Shown here: positions 1-5,421 of the stretch, in pieces
How positions within the stretch are numbered: position 1 is the stretch's first letter
Layout of the letters: the number at the start of each line of letters is the position of its first letter
Source: an uncultured Rhodospirillales bacterium
GTDB taxonomy: Bacteria > Pseudomonadota > Alphaproteobacteria > ATCC43930 > CGMCC-115725
NCBI GenBank assembly: GCA_903897565.1
Contig: CAIUCF010000530.1
Location: 1-8,473 of the forward strand
DNA: 8,473 nt
Direction: 5' to 3'
Notes under the pieces: model-generated
The model's input: the letters and a program-made list of their open reading frames with translations, nothing else
What the model was told of the DNA's origin: nothing
Database searches by the model: none
Program-made: the position numbers and the translations under genes

Positions 1-284
1 CACACACCAAGTTCCAGGCCGAAGCCTACATCCTGACGAAGGAAGAGGGTGGCCGTCACACGCCGTGCTTCACCAACTACCGTCCGCAGTTCTACTTCCG
101 CACGACGGATGTGACCGGGCTGGTGACGTTGCCGGAAGGCACCGAGATGGTGATGCCTGGCGACAATGTTCAGGTCGAGGTCGAGTTGATCGCCCCGATC
201 GCGATGGATGAGGGTCTGCGCTTCGCGATCCGTGAAGGCGGCCGTACGGTCGGCGCCGGCGTCGTCGCGAAGATCCTGAAGTAG
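1..284 (+). CDS. tuf: Elongation factor Tu, C-terminal part (5' end outside window)
   Basis: EF-Tu is the cytoplasmic GTPase that carries aminoacyl-tRNA to the ribosomal A site. Only the last 93 codons are present (first whole codon at 3, stop TAG at 282-284), of a protein usually near 395 residues. They cover the end of the protein, in beta-barrel domain 3, which helps bind tRNA and EF-Ts. Visible family motifs are RPQFYFRTTDVTG, MVMPGDN and LRFAIREGGRTVGAGVVAK, ending in KILK. The G domain lies upstream of the window. One oddity is a Cys codon (TGC at 66-68) in HTPCF, where the E. coli protein and the relatives I recall have Phe. Position directly before rpsJ matches the usual str-S10 arrangement (rpsL-rpsG-fusA-tuf then rpsJ). 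Identity is certain; which tuf copy this is, if there are two, cannot be told. Confidence 0.98.
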   Translation, partial: HTKFQAEAYILTKEEGGRHTPCFTNYRPQFYFRTTDVTGLVTLPEGTEMVMPGDNVQVEVELIAPIAMDEGLRFAIREGGRTVGAGVVAKILK

Positions 285-300
285 TTCGATAAAGCGTAAG

Positions 301-322
301 CGTCGGGGCTTCGGCCCCGGTG
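301..322 (+). promoter_or_regulatory. TTCG-capped stem-loop after tuf (no T-tract)
   Basis: CGGGGC at 304-309 pairs perfectly with GCCCCG at 314-319 around a TTCG loop, the very stable C(UUCG)G tetraloop. Two G-T wobbles and one C-G pair extend the stem to 301/322. It starts 16 nt after the tuf stop. The downstream bases (TGACTTAAGG) hold no T-run, so a classical Rho-independent terminator is unlikely. It could protect the 3' end of tuf mRNA after processing, cause pausing, or be part of the rpsJ leader. Confidence 0.6.
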
Positions 323-338
323 TGACTTAAGGGTCCCG

Positions 339-370
339 ATGGCACCTTCCCCGTGGTTGGGGGCAGCCAT
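339..370 (+). promoter_or_regulatory. Nested stem-loop in rpsJ leader
   Basis: An outer stem ATGGC (339-343) with GCCAT (366-370) encloses an inner CCCC (349-352)/GGGG (359-362) stem with a GTGGTT loop. Unpaired bases separate the two helices. The fold was assigned by eye without energy calculation. The outer stem would bury the upstream in-frame ATG at 339. Confidence 0.35.
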
Positions 371-387
371 TCAACAAGGACAGGGAT

Positions 388-420
388 GGGGACGACGGCC
401 TTCATTGGTTCCGCCGCCCC
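388..420 (+). promoter_or_regulatory. Interrupted GC-rich stem-loop in rpsJ leader
   Basis: GGGG (388-391) pairs with CCCC (417-420). After a bulged A at 392, CG (393-394) pairs with CG (415-416). After an A-C mismatch (395/414), CGG (396-398) pairs with CCG (411-413). That gives nine GC pairs around a 12-nt loop (399-410). The stem ends 29 nt before the rpsJ start, where a repressor-binding or ribosome-access element would be placed. The fold is visible; the function is inferred. Confidence 0.4.
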
Positions 421-449
421 CCTCTCCCGAGAGTGAGAAGAGTTTGGTA

Positions 450-758
450 ATGGATAGTCAAAGCATCCGCATCCGCCTCCGGGCGTATGATCATCGCGTG
501 CTCGACCAGTCGACCAGCGAGATCGTGAATACCGCGAAGCGGACCGGCGCCCGTGTGCGCGGTCCCATCCCGCTGCCGACGCGAATCGAAAAGTTCACGG
601 TTCTCCGGTCGCCGCATATCGACAAGAAGTCGCGCGAGCAGTTCGAAATCCGCACGCACAAGCGGGTTCTCGACATCGTCGATCCGACTCCGCAGACGGT
701 GGACGCGCTGATGAAGCTCGACCTCGCCGCTGGCGTCGACGTCGAAATCAAGATCTGA
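450..758 (+). CDS. rpsJ: 30S ribosomal protein S10 (NusE)
   Basis: S10 sits in the head of the small subunit and, as NusE, joins NusB in transcription antitermination and links RNA polymerase to the ribosome through NusG. The 102-residue product matches the usual length (103 in E. coli). Family features are IRIRLRAYDHRVLD near the N-terminus, the extended loop TAKRTGARVRGPIPLPTRIE (about 28-47), THKRVLDIVDPTPQTVDALM (about 69-88), and the end GVDVEIKI. The start at 450 was chosen because MDSQSIRIRL fits the family and a purine-rich GAGAAGAG lies 8-15 nt upstream. The frame stays open upstream to an ATG at 339, which would add 37 Pro/Gly/Ser/Arg-rich residues unlike S10. It is the first gene of the S10 set, and the leader before it is the likely control point. 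Confidence 0.97.
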   Translation: MDSQSIRIRLRAYDHRVLDQSTSEIVNTAKRTGARVRGPIPLPTRIEKFTVLRSPHIDKKSREQFEIRTHKRVLDIVDPTPQTVDALMKLDLAAGVDVEIKI

Positions 759-782
759 CGATAAGCGCGGGCGAGAATCACC

Positions 783-1535
783 ATGCGTACAGGACTCATT
801 GCACAGAAGGTGGGGATGACCCGCCTATTCACCGCGACGGGCGATCATGTCCCCGTGACGGTGCTCAAGGTCGACAACTGCCAGGTCGTGGCCGTGCGGC
901 GCGTCGATACCGACGGCTACACCGCGCTGCAGCTCGGCGTCGGTAGCGTCAAGGCGAAGAACGTGTCGAAGGCGGAGCGCGAGCGCTTTGCCAAGGCCAA
1001 CGTTCTGCCGAAGCGCAAGCTGGTCGAGTTTCGCGTCTCCGAAGAGGCGCTGCTGGATGTCGGCACCGAAATCTCCGCCGAGCATTTCCTGCCCGGTCAG
1101 TTCGTCGACGTGACGGGCACGACCATCGGTAAGGGCTTCGCCGGCGGCATGAAGCGCCATAATTTCGGCGGTTTGCGGGCAACTCACGGCGTTTCGGTCT
1201 CGCACCGCAGCCTGGGTTCGACCGGTCAGCGCCAGGATCCCGGCAAGACCTTCAAGAACAAGAAGATGGCGGGCCACATGGGTGTGGTCCGGGTGACGAC
1301 CCAGAACCTCAAGATCGTGTCGACCGATGCCGAGCGGGGCCTGATCCTCGTTCAGGGCGCGGTTCCCGGTCATGACGGCGGTTTCGTGACGCTGAAGGAT
1401 GCGGTCAAGCGCAAGGCGCCGGAGAACGTTCCGTTCCCGGCCGCGGTGCGCAGCGCCCATGTCCCGGCCGTCATTGAGGACGCGGTCGTTGAGAACGACG
1501 TGGTCGCGGACGTCGCCGAAGAGAAGGGCGAGTAA
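783..1535 (+). CDS. rplC: 50S ribosomal protein L3
   Basis: L3 is an early-assembly large-subunit protein that binds 23S rRNA, with a long extension reaching toward the peptidyl transferase centre. The 250-residue product starts MRTGLIAQKVGMTRLF. It carries the L3 core FAGGMKRHNFGG (119-130), ATHG (133-136) and GSTGQRQDPGKTFKNKKMAG (145-164). Gln149 aligns with the E. coli glutamine methylated by PrmB, so the same modification is possible. E. coli L3 has 209 residues. The extra length is mostly a C-terminal tail from about residue 211, whose last 20 residues hold eight Asp/Glu and one Lys. The Shine-Dalgarno site is weak (GAGAA, 773-777, 5 nt before ATG). The gene follows rpsJ by 24 nt, and rplD starts 1 nt after its stop. 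Confidence 0.97.
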   Translation: MRTGLIAQKVGMTRLFTATGDHVPVTVLKVDNCQVVAVRRVDTDGYTALQLGVGSVKAKNVSKAERERFAKANVLPKRKLVEFRVSEEALLDVGTEISAEHFLPGQFVDVTGTTIGKGFAGGMKRHNFGGLRATHGVSVSHRSLGSTGQRQDPGKTFKNKKMAGHMGVVRVTTQNLKIVSTDAERGLILVQGAVPGHDGGFVTLKDAVKRKAPENVPFPAAVRSAHVPAVIEDAVVENDVVADVAEEKGE

Positions 1536-1536
1536 C

Positions 1537-2157
1537 ATGAAGTTGGCAATCACCAACCTGGACAACCAGGAAGTCGGCTCGATCGAGCTCTCGGAGACCG
1601 TGTTCGGCCTTCCGGTGCGCAAGGATCTGCTGGCGCGCATGGTCAACTACCAGCTCGCCAAGCGCCGGGCCGGTACGCATTCGACCAAGGAAATCGGTGA
1701 CGTTTCCGGTCGTCGCGCCAAGCCGTACAAGCAGAAGGGCACCGGCCGCGCCCGTCAGGGCAGCCTGCGTTCGCCGCAGTTCCGCGGCGGCGCGATCATC
1801 TTCGGGCCGCATCCGCGCAGCCATGCATTCGATCTGCAGAAGAAGGTCCGCAAGCTCGCGCTGAAGACGGCGCTGTCGGCCAAGCAGGCCGAAGGCAAGC
1901 TGATCGTGCTCGACCAGGCCGCGATCGACCAGCCGAAGACGAAGTTGCTCGCAGAGCGTTTCGCCACGCTCGGCTGGAACTCGGTCCTGATCATCGATGG
2001 CCCGGAGCTGAACGAAGGTTTCGCCCGTGCCGCCCGCAACATTCCGCTGGTCGACGTGCTGCCGCAGCAGGGGGCGAATGTCTATGACATCCTCCGCCGC
2101 GACACGCTGGTTCTGACCCAGGCCGCCGTCGAGCACCTGGAGGCTCGCCTGAAATGA
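1537..2157 (+). CDS. rplD: 50S ribosomal protein L4
   Basis: L4 binds 23S rRNA domain I early in assembly, and its long loop lines the polypeptide exit tunnel beside L22. In E. coli it also represses its own S10 operon. The 206-residue product (201 in E. coli) begins MKLAITNLDNQEVGSIEL. Its tunnel loop spans roughly residues 45-95, including RRAKPYKQKGTGRARQGS, FRGGAIIFGP and HPRSHAF. The C-terminal domain ends in NVYDILRRDTLVLTQAAVEHLE. The start at 1537 gives the family N-terminus and has AAGGG at 1524-1528, 8 nt upstream. The frame stays open upstream to 1399, but that part only overlaps rplC out of frame. The stop overlaps the rplW start as ATGA. Whether this L4 regulates the upstream leader cannot be read from the sequence. 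Confidence 0.97.
   Translation: MKLAITNLDNQEVGSIELSETVFGLPVRKDLLARMVNYQLAKRRAGTHSTKEIGDVSGRRAKPYKQKGTGRARQGSLRSPQFRGGAIIFGPHPRSHAFDLQKKVRKLALKTALSAKQAEGKLIVLDQAAIDQPKTKLLAERFATLGWNSVLIIDGPELNEGFARAARNIPLVDVLPQQGANVYDILRRDTLVLTQAAVEHLEARLK
2139..2143 (+). promoter_or_regulatory. Ribosome binding site deciding the rplW start
   Basis: GGAGG lies inside the end of rplD, 10 nt before the ATG at 2154. It favours that ATG over the in-frame GTG at 2193, which has no purine-rich site upstream. Confidence 0.7.
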
Positions 2158-2486
2158 GCAGATTTCGCGTAATCCTCAACGCCACGCCGACCGTGTCGGC
2201 AGAGCGGCTTTACGACATCGTCCGTTCTCCGGTCATCACCGAGAAGGCGACGCTGGGGTCGGAGCATAATCAGGTGACGTTCCGCGTTCCGCTGGACGCC
2301 ACCAAGCGCGAGATCAAGCTCGCTGTCGAAACCCTGTTCAAGGTCAAGGTCGTTGCGGTCAACACGCTGCGCACCCTGGGCAAGACCAAGCGGTTCCGCG
2401 GCAAGCTCGGCAAGCGAGTCGATGGCAAGAAAGCGATGGTTACCCTCGTCGAGGGTTCCCGCATCGATGTGACCACGGGAATCTGA
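2154..2486 (+). CDS. rplW: 50S ribosomal protein L23
   Basis: L23 sits at the polypeptide exit, where it docks trigger factor and the signal recognition particle. The product has 110 residues (100 in E. coli). The conserved core starts at about residue 15 with SAERLYDIVRSPVITEKAT; Glu30 in this motif aligns with the E. coli glutamate important for trigger factor docking. It continues with VPLDATKREIKLAVETLFKV, VNTL and GKTKRFRGKLGKR. The ATG overlaps the rplD stop (ATGA), which suggests translational coupling. The first 14 residues (MSRFRVILNATPTV) precede the usual family start. A GTG at 2193 would give a 97-residue protein of more typical length but lacks a ribosome binding site, so the ATG is preferred. 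Confidence 0.95.
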   Translation: MSRFRVILNATPTVSAERLYDIVRSPVITEKATLGSEHNQVTFRVPLDATKREIKLAVETLFKVKVVAVNTLRTLGKTKRFRGKLGKRVDGKKAMVTLVEGSRIDVTTGI

Positions 2487-2490
2487 GACC

Positions 2491-3318
2491 ATGGCGCTGA
2501 AGACATTCAAACCGACGACGCCGTCACAGCGGCAACTCGTCATCGTCGACCGCAGCGAGCTGTGGAAGGGCAAGCCGGTCAAGGAATTGACCGAGGGCCT
2601 TCGCAGCCATGGCGGCCGCAACAACACCGGTCGCATCACGATGCGGCACCGCGGTGGTGGCCACAAGCAGCGTTACCGCCTGGTCGACTTCAAGCGGACC
2701 AAGGGCGATATGCCGGCGACGGTCGAGCGGCTCGAGTATGATCCCAACCGGACGGCGTTCATCGCCCTGGTGCGGTATCAGGACGGCGAGCTCAGCTACA
2801 TCCTCGCGCCGCAGCGCCTGAAGGCCGGCGATTCCGTGGTTTCCGGCGAAAAGGTCGACGTGAAGCCCGGCAACGCGATGCCGCTGAAGAACATCCCGGT
2901 GGGCACGATCGTGCACAACGTCGAGCTCCGCCCAGGCAAGGGCGGCCAGCTGGCCCGTGCCGGCGGCACCTATGTCCAGCTGGTCGGTCGTGACTCGGGC
3001 TATGCGCTGCTGCGCTTGGCCTCGGGTGAAGTTCGCATGGTTCGCGGCGAGTGCATGGCGTCGATTGGCGCGGTGTCCAATGCGGATCACCAGAACATCG
3101 TGATTGCGAAGGCCGGGCGTTCGCGCTGGCTGGGCCGTCGTCCGAGTGTCCGCGGTGTTGCCATGAACCCGATCGACCATCCGCATGGTGGTGGTGAAGG
3201 GCGCAGCTCGGGAGGCCGTCATCCGGTTACTCCCTGGGGCAAGCCGACCAAGGGCAAGAAGACTCGTCATAACAAGTCGACCGACAGACTCATCGTCCGT
3301 CGGCGCACTGTAAAGTAA
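2491..3318 (+). CDS. rplB: 50S ribosomal protein L2
   Basis: L2 is among the most conserved large-subunit proteins. It binds 23S rRNA, is needed for subunit association, and lies near the peptidyl transferase centre. The 275-residue product (273 in E. coli) begins MALKTFKPTTPSQRQ. It shows GGRNNTGRITMRHRGGGHKQ at 41-60 and the OB-fold and SH3-like core through the middle. The signature GVAMNPIDHPHGGGEGRSSG occupies about 222-241, with the functionally important His in the HPHGGG segment (230-235), and the basic tail is KGKKTRHNKSTDRLIVRRR. The gene starts 4 nt after the rplW stop. The upstream purine site is weak (GGGA 2477-2480, GAGA 2485-2488), so coupling to rplW translation is likely. Confidence 0.98.
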   Translation: MALKTFKPTTPSQRQLVIVDRSELWKGKPVKELTEGLRSHGGRNNTGRITMRHRGGGHKQRYRLVDFKRTKGDMPATVERLEYDPNRTAFIALVRYQDGELSYILAPQRLKAGDSVVSGEKVDVKPGNAMPLKNIPVGTIVHNVELRPGKGGQLARAGGTYVQLVGRDSGYALLRLASGEVRMVRGECMASIGAVSNADHQNIVIAKAGRSRWLGRRPSVRGVAMNPIDHPHGGGEGRSSGGRHPVTPWGKPTKGKKTRHNKSTDRLIVRRRTVK

Positions 3319-3331
3319 CGGAGACCGGATC

Positions 3332-3610
3332 GTGGCACGTTCCGTCTGGAAGGGTCCCTTCGTCGATGGCTATCTGCTGAAGAAGGCAGAGAAGTCCCGC
3401 GCGTCTACCCGCAATGAAATCATCAAGACCTGGTCCCGTCGTTCGACCATCTTCCCGCAATTCGTGGGTCTGACGTTCGGCGTGTACAATGGTCACAAGT
3501 TCATCCCGGTGATCGTTACCGAGAACATGATCGGTCACAAGCTCGGCGAGTTCGCGCCGACCCGTACCTTCTACGGGCACGCGGCCGACAAGAAAGCGAA
3601 GAGGGGCTGA
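3332..3610 (+). CDS. rpsS: 30S ribosomal protein S19
   Basis: S19 lies in the head of the small subunit, forms a pair with S13, and contacts the A-site tRNA and subunit bridge region. The 92-residue product has the usual length and begins MARSVWKGPFVDGYLLKK. The signature VYNGHKFIPVIVTENMIGHK (51-70) is followed by LGEFAPTRTF, and the tail is basic (HAADKKAKRG). The start codon is GTG, the only non-ATG start I accept in this window. It is supported by GGAG at 3320-3323, 8 nt upstream, and by the family N-terminus. It lies 13 nt after rplB and 3 nt before rplV. Confidence 0.97.
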   Translation: MARSVWKGPFVDGYLLKKAEKSRASTRNEIIKTWSRRSTIFPQFVGLTFGVYNGHKFIPVIVTENMIGHKLGEFAPTRTFYGHAADKKAKRG

Positions 3611-3613
3611 TCG

Positions 3614-3997
3614 ATGAGCAAACCGGCAGCACCCCGTCGCGTCGGCGAAACGGAGGCCGCGGCATACGCCACGGCGATCCGTACCAGCCCGCGCAAGCTT
3701 AACCTGGTCGCCCAGATCATCCGCGGCAAGAGCGCCCAATCCGCGCTCGCCGAGCTCACCTTCTCGCCGCGCCGCATCGCGCGCGACGTCAAGAAGGTGC
3801 TGCAGTCGGCGATCGCCAATGCCGAAAACAACCACCAGCTCGACGTCGATCGTCTCTACGTGAAAGAGGCGACCGTGGGCCGAGCCCTGGTGATGAAGCG
3901 GTTCCATGCCCGCGGCCGTGGCCGTTCGGCGGGAATCCAGAAGGCGTTCAGCAATCTGACCGTCATCGTCCGCGAGCGTGACGAGGAGCAGGCGTAA
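3614..3997 (+). CDS. rplV: 50S ribosomal protein L22
   Basis: L22 binds all domains of 23S rRNA. Its extended beta-hairpin lines the exit tunnel opposite L4 and is a known site of macrolide-resistance changes. The 127-residue product (110 in E. coli) has a short extra N-terminus (MSKPAAPRRVGETEAA). The core follows: IRTSPRKLNLVAQIIRGKS (22-40), RIARDVKKVLQSAIANAENN (54-73), the tunnel hairpin at about 85-105 with ALVMKRFHARGRGR, and the end SNLTVIVRE. There is a charged C-terminal tail, ERDEEQA. GAGGGG at 3601-3606 lies 7 nt before the ATG. The stop overlaps the rpsC start by one base (TAATG), suggesting re-initiation. Confidence 0.97.
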   Translation: MSKPAAPRRVGETEAAAYATAIRTSPRKLNLVAQIIRGKSAQSALAELTFSPRRIARDVKKVLQSAIANAENNHQLDVDRLYVKEATVGRALVMKRFHARGRGRSAGIQKAFSNLTVIVRERDEEQA

Positions 3998-4698
3998 TGG
4001 GTCAAAAGATCAATCCGATCGGGCTTCGGCTCGGCATCAACCGTACCTGGGACAGCCGCTGGTTTGCCCGCAAGGACTACGGCAACCTGCTTCATGAAGA
4101 CCTGCGCCTGCGCAAGTACCTGATGACGCGTCTGGTCCAGGCCGGCATCGCCCGTGTCGTGATCGAGCGCGCCGCCAAGAAGACCCGCGTGACGATCCAC
4201 AGCGCCCGTCCGGGCGTCGTGATCGGCAAGAAGGGTGCGGACATCGAGAAGCTCCGTCTCGAGCTCGCGAAGATGACGACGAGTGAGGTCAGCCTCAATA
4301 TCGTCGAAATCCGCAAGCCCGAGCTCGACGCCAAGCTGATCGCCGACAGCATCGCCCAGCAGCTGGAGCGCCGCGTGGCGTTCCGCCGTGCGATGAAGCG
4401 GTCGGTGCAGTCGGCCATGCGCCTCGGCGCGCAGGGCATCCGGATCAACTGCTCCGGGCGTCTCGGCGGCGCGGAAATCGCGCGCATGGAATGGTACCGC
4501 GAAGGTCGCGTGCCGCTGCATACGCTGCGCGCCGATGTCGATTACGGCGTCGGGACGGCCAAGACCACCTACGGCACCTGCGGTGTCAAGGTTTGGGTCT
4601 TCAAGGGTGAGATCATGGCCCACGATCCGATGGCATCGGAGAAGCGGGCAGAGTTGAGCGCACCTGGCGAGCGGCCGGAGCGGGCGCCGCGCGGCTAA
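3997..4698 (+). CDS. rpsC: 30S ribosomal protein S3
   Basis: S3 is a head protein at the mRNA entry tunnel and, with S4 and S5, has mRNA helicase activity in E. coli. The 233-residue product equals the E. coli length. It begins MGQKINPIGLRLGINRTWDS. The type II KH domain carries the GxxG loop GKKG at 77-80 within RPGVVIGKKGADIEKL. The basic entry-tunnel segment RRAMKR is near 130-135. The C-terminal domain has SGRLGGAEIARMEWYREGRV and VDYG, and the tail is rich in Arg, Pro, Glu and Gly (SAPGERPERAPRG). GAGGAG at 3983-3988, within rplV, is 8 nt before the ATG. The gene is followed by the longest gap between genes of the cluster. Confidence 0.98.
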   Translation: MGQKINPIGLRLGINRTWDSRWFARKDYGNLLHEDLRLRKYLMTRLVQAGIARVVIERAAKKTRVTIHSARPGVVIGKKGADIEKLRLELAKMTTSEVSLNIVEIRKPELDAKLIADSIAQQLERRVAFRRAMKRSVQSAMRLGAQGIRINCSGRLGGAEIARMEWYREGRVPLHTLRADVDYGVGTAKTTYGTCGVKVWVFKGEIMAHDPMASEKRAELSAPGERPERAPRG

Positions 4699-4785
4699 GG
4701 CCGGCGGTTAGTTTTGACGGAATAACGGCACCGTCGGGTTCGCCCGGCGGTGTGTTCCAAGGTTTTGTTGAAGGGGCGATGAGCC
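4699..4785 (+). promoter_or_regulatory. rpsC-rplP spacer with alternative RNA stems
   Basis: This is the only long spacer between the ribosomal-protein genes here. A 10-bp stem forms between 4729-4738 and 4743-4752 around a TTCG loop, with one G-T wobble. The octamer CCGGCGGT occurs twice, at 4701-4708 and 4744-4751, and both copies can pair with ACCGTCGG (4730-4737), so two mutually exclusive folds exist. No T-run directly follows the stem, and the TTGACG at 4714-4719 has no matching -10. AAGGGG at 4771-4776 is the rplP ribosome binding site. The pairing is seen in the sequence; any switching or processing role is inferred. Confidence 0.5.
4729..4752 (+). promoter_or_regulatory. TTCG-capped 10-bp stem-loop
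   Basis: CACCGTCGGG (4729-4738) pairs with CCCGGCGGTG (4743-4752) with one G-T wobble (4734/4747) and a TTCG loop. It lies 33 nt before the rplP start and 30 nt after the rpsC stop. The lack of a following T-run argues against a plain terminator; pausing, an RNase-processing barrier or a protein-binding element are alternatives. Confidence 0.6.
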
Positions 4786-5205
4786 ATGCTTAGTCCAAAG
4801 CGGACCAAGTTCCGGAAGGCGTTCAAGGGACGCATTCACGGTCTGGCAAAGGGTGGTACCGATCTGAATTTCGGCGCCTATGGTATGAAGGCGACGGAGC
4901 CGGGTCGTGTGACCGCGCGTCAGATCGAAGCCGCGCGTCGCGCGATCAGCCGGCATATCCGCCGCGTTGGCCGCGTCTGGATTCGTATTTTCCCGGACGT
5001 TCCGGTGTCCAGCAAGCCCGCCGAAGTCCGGATGGGTAGCGGCAAGGGAACGCCCGAGTATTGGGTGTGCCGGGTAAAGCCGGGCCGGATCATGTTTGAG
5101 CTCGATGGCGTACCGGCCGATACGGCCCGGGAGGCGTTCAGTCTGGCGGCTGCGAAGCTGCCGATTTCCGCCCGGTTCGTGCAGCGCCTCGGCGAAGGGG
5201 TATGA
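4786..5205 (+). CDS. rplP: 50S ribosomal protein L16
   Basis: L16 is a late-assembly large-subunit protein that helps position A-site tRNA and organises the 23S rRNA around the peptidyl transferase centre. The 139-residue product (136 in E. coli) begins MLSPKRTKFRKAFKGRIHG. It has FGAYGMKATEPGRVTARQIE (29-48), RAISRHIRRVGRVWIRIFPD (52-71), and KPAEVRMGSGKGTPEYWVCR (77-96). Arg82 in VRMG aligns with the E. coli arginine hydroxylated by RoxA/YcfD. AAGGGG at 4771-4776 lies 9 nt before the ATG. The stop is 2 nt before the preferred rpmC start. An 87-nt spacer separates it from rpsC. Confidence 0.97.
   Translation: MLSPKRTKFRKAFKGRIHGLAKGGTDLNFGAYGMKATEPGRVTARQIEAARRAISRHIRRVGRVWIRIFPDVPVSSKPAEVRMGSGKGTPEYWVCRVKPGRIMFELDGVPADTAREAFSLAAAKLPISARFVQRLGEGV
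5195..5200 (+). promoter_or_regulatory. Ribosome binding site deciding the rpmC start
   Basis: AAGGGG lies at the end of rplP, 7 nt before the ATG at 5208 but only 1 nt before the in-frame ATG at 5202. Normal spacing favours 5208. Confidence 0.75.
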
Positions 5206-5207
5206 CG

Positions 5208-5417
5208 ATGGCGAAGGCTAGCGACGTTCGGGCCAAGACCCCCGACGAATTGAAGACTGATCTGGTCAGCCTGAAGAAGGAGCAGTTCAACCTGCGCTTC
5301 CAACGGGCGAGCGGGCAGCTCGAGAACACCGCGCGGGTGCGTGTCATCCGTCGCGATATCGCCCGGATCAAGACGGTCCTCAACGAGCGCGCCGCCAAGG
5401 CCGGCGCGGGGGAGTAA
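5208..5417 (+). CDS. rpmC: 50S ribosomal protein L29
   Basis: L29 is a small helical protein next to L23 at the polypeptide exit. The 69-residue product (63 in E. coli) begins MAKASDVRAKTPDELKTDL. It carries the family signature KKEQFNLRFQRASGQLENTA (23-42), then ARVRVIRRDIARIKTVLNER and a short Ala/Gly tail. Two in-frame ATGs exist. The one at 5202 overlaps the rplP stop as ATGA and would add only Met-Thr. The one at 5208 has the correctly spaced AAGGGG and is preferred. rpsQ follows after 4 nt. Confidence 0.95.
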   Translation: MAKASDVRAKTPDELKTDLVSLKKEQFNLRFQRASGQLENTARVRVIRRDIARIKTVLNERAAKAGAGE

Positions 5418-5421
5418 GACG

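Larger units (their letters stand above)
285..449 (+). promoter_or_regulatory. tuf-rpsJ intergenic leader, predicted structured RNA
   Basis: This 165-nt stretch has no supported independent gene. Read by eye it can form a row of stem-loops: a TTCG-capped stem (301-322), a nested stem closed by ATGGC/GCCAT (339-343 with 366-370), a long interrupted stem (388-398 with 411-420) and a small CTCT/AGAG hairpin (422-425 with 430-433) just before the rpsJ ribosome binding site. No -35/-10 pair is convincing and no T-run follows any stem. In E. coli the S10 leader mediates repression by L4, but that element is known mainly from Gammaproteobacteria, so a similar job here is inference only. Confidence 0.45.

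Noticed and set aside
304..335. Intrinsic terminator for tuf
   Set aside because: The stem-loop is strong, but the following bases contain no T-run, so only a structural element is claimed.
825..1646. 273-codon minus-strand frame opposite rplC and the start of rplD
   Set aside because: Shadow of the L3 gene; low-complexity Arg/His/Asp-rich translation with no domain, and no space for a promoter or ribosome binding site outside coding DNA.
2524..3270. 248-codon minus-strand frame opposite rplB
   Set aside because: Entirely antisense to the highly conserved L2 gene, with no recognisable protein features.
3856..4623. 255-codon minus-strand frame opposite rplV/rpsC
   Set aside because: Shadow of L22 and S3, both certain on the plus strand; composition is typical of antisense GC-rich frames.
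4714..4742. TTGACG as a -35 promoter box before rplP
   Set aside because: The bases 16-18 nt downstream are GC-rich stem sequence with no -10-like hexamer.
4779..4793. Four-codon frame (ATG AGC CAT GCT TAG) overlapping the rplP start
   Set aside because: The Shine-Dalgarno AAGGGG lies only 2 nt before this ATG but 9 nt before the rplP ATG, so initiation here is unlikely; it is too short to judge.
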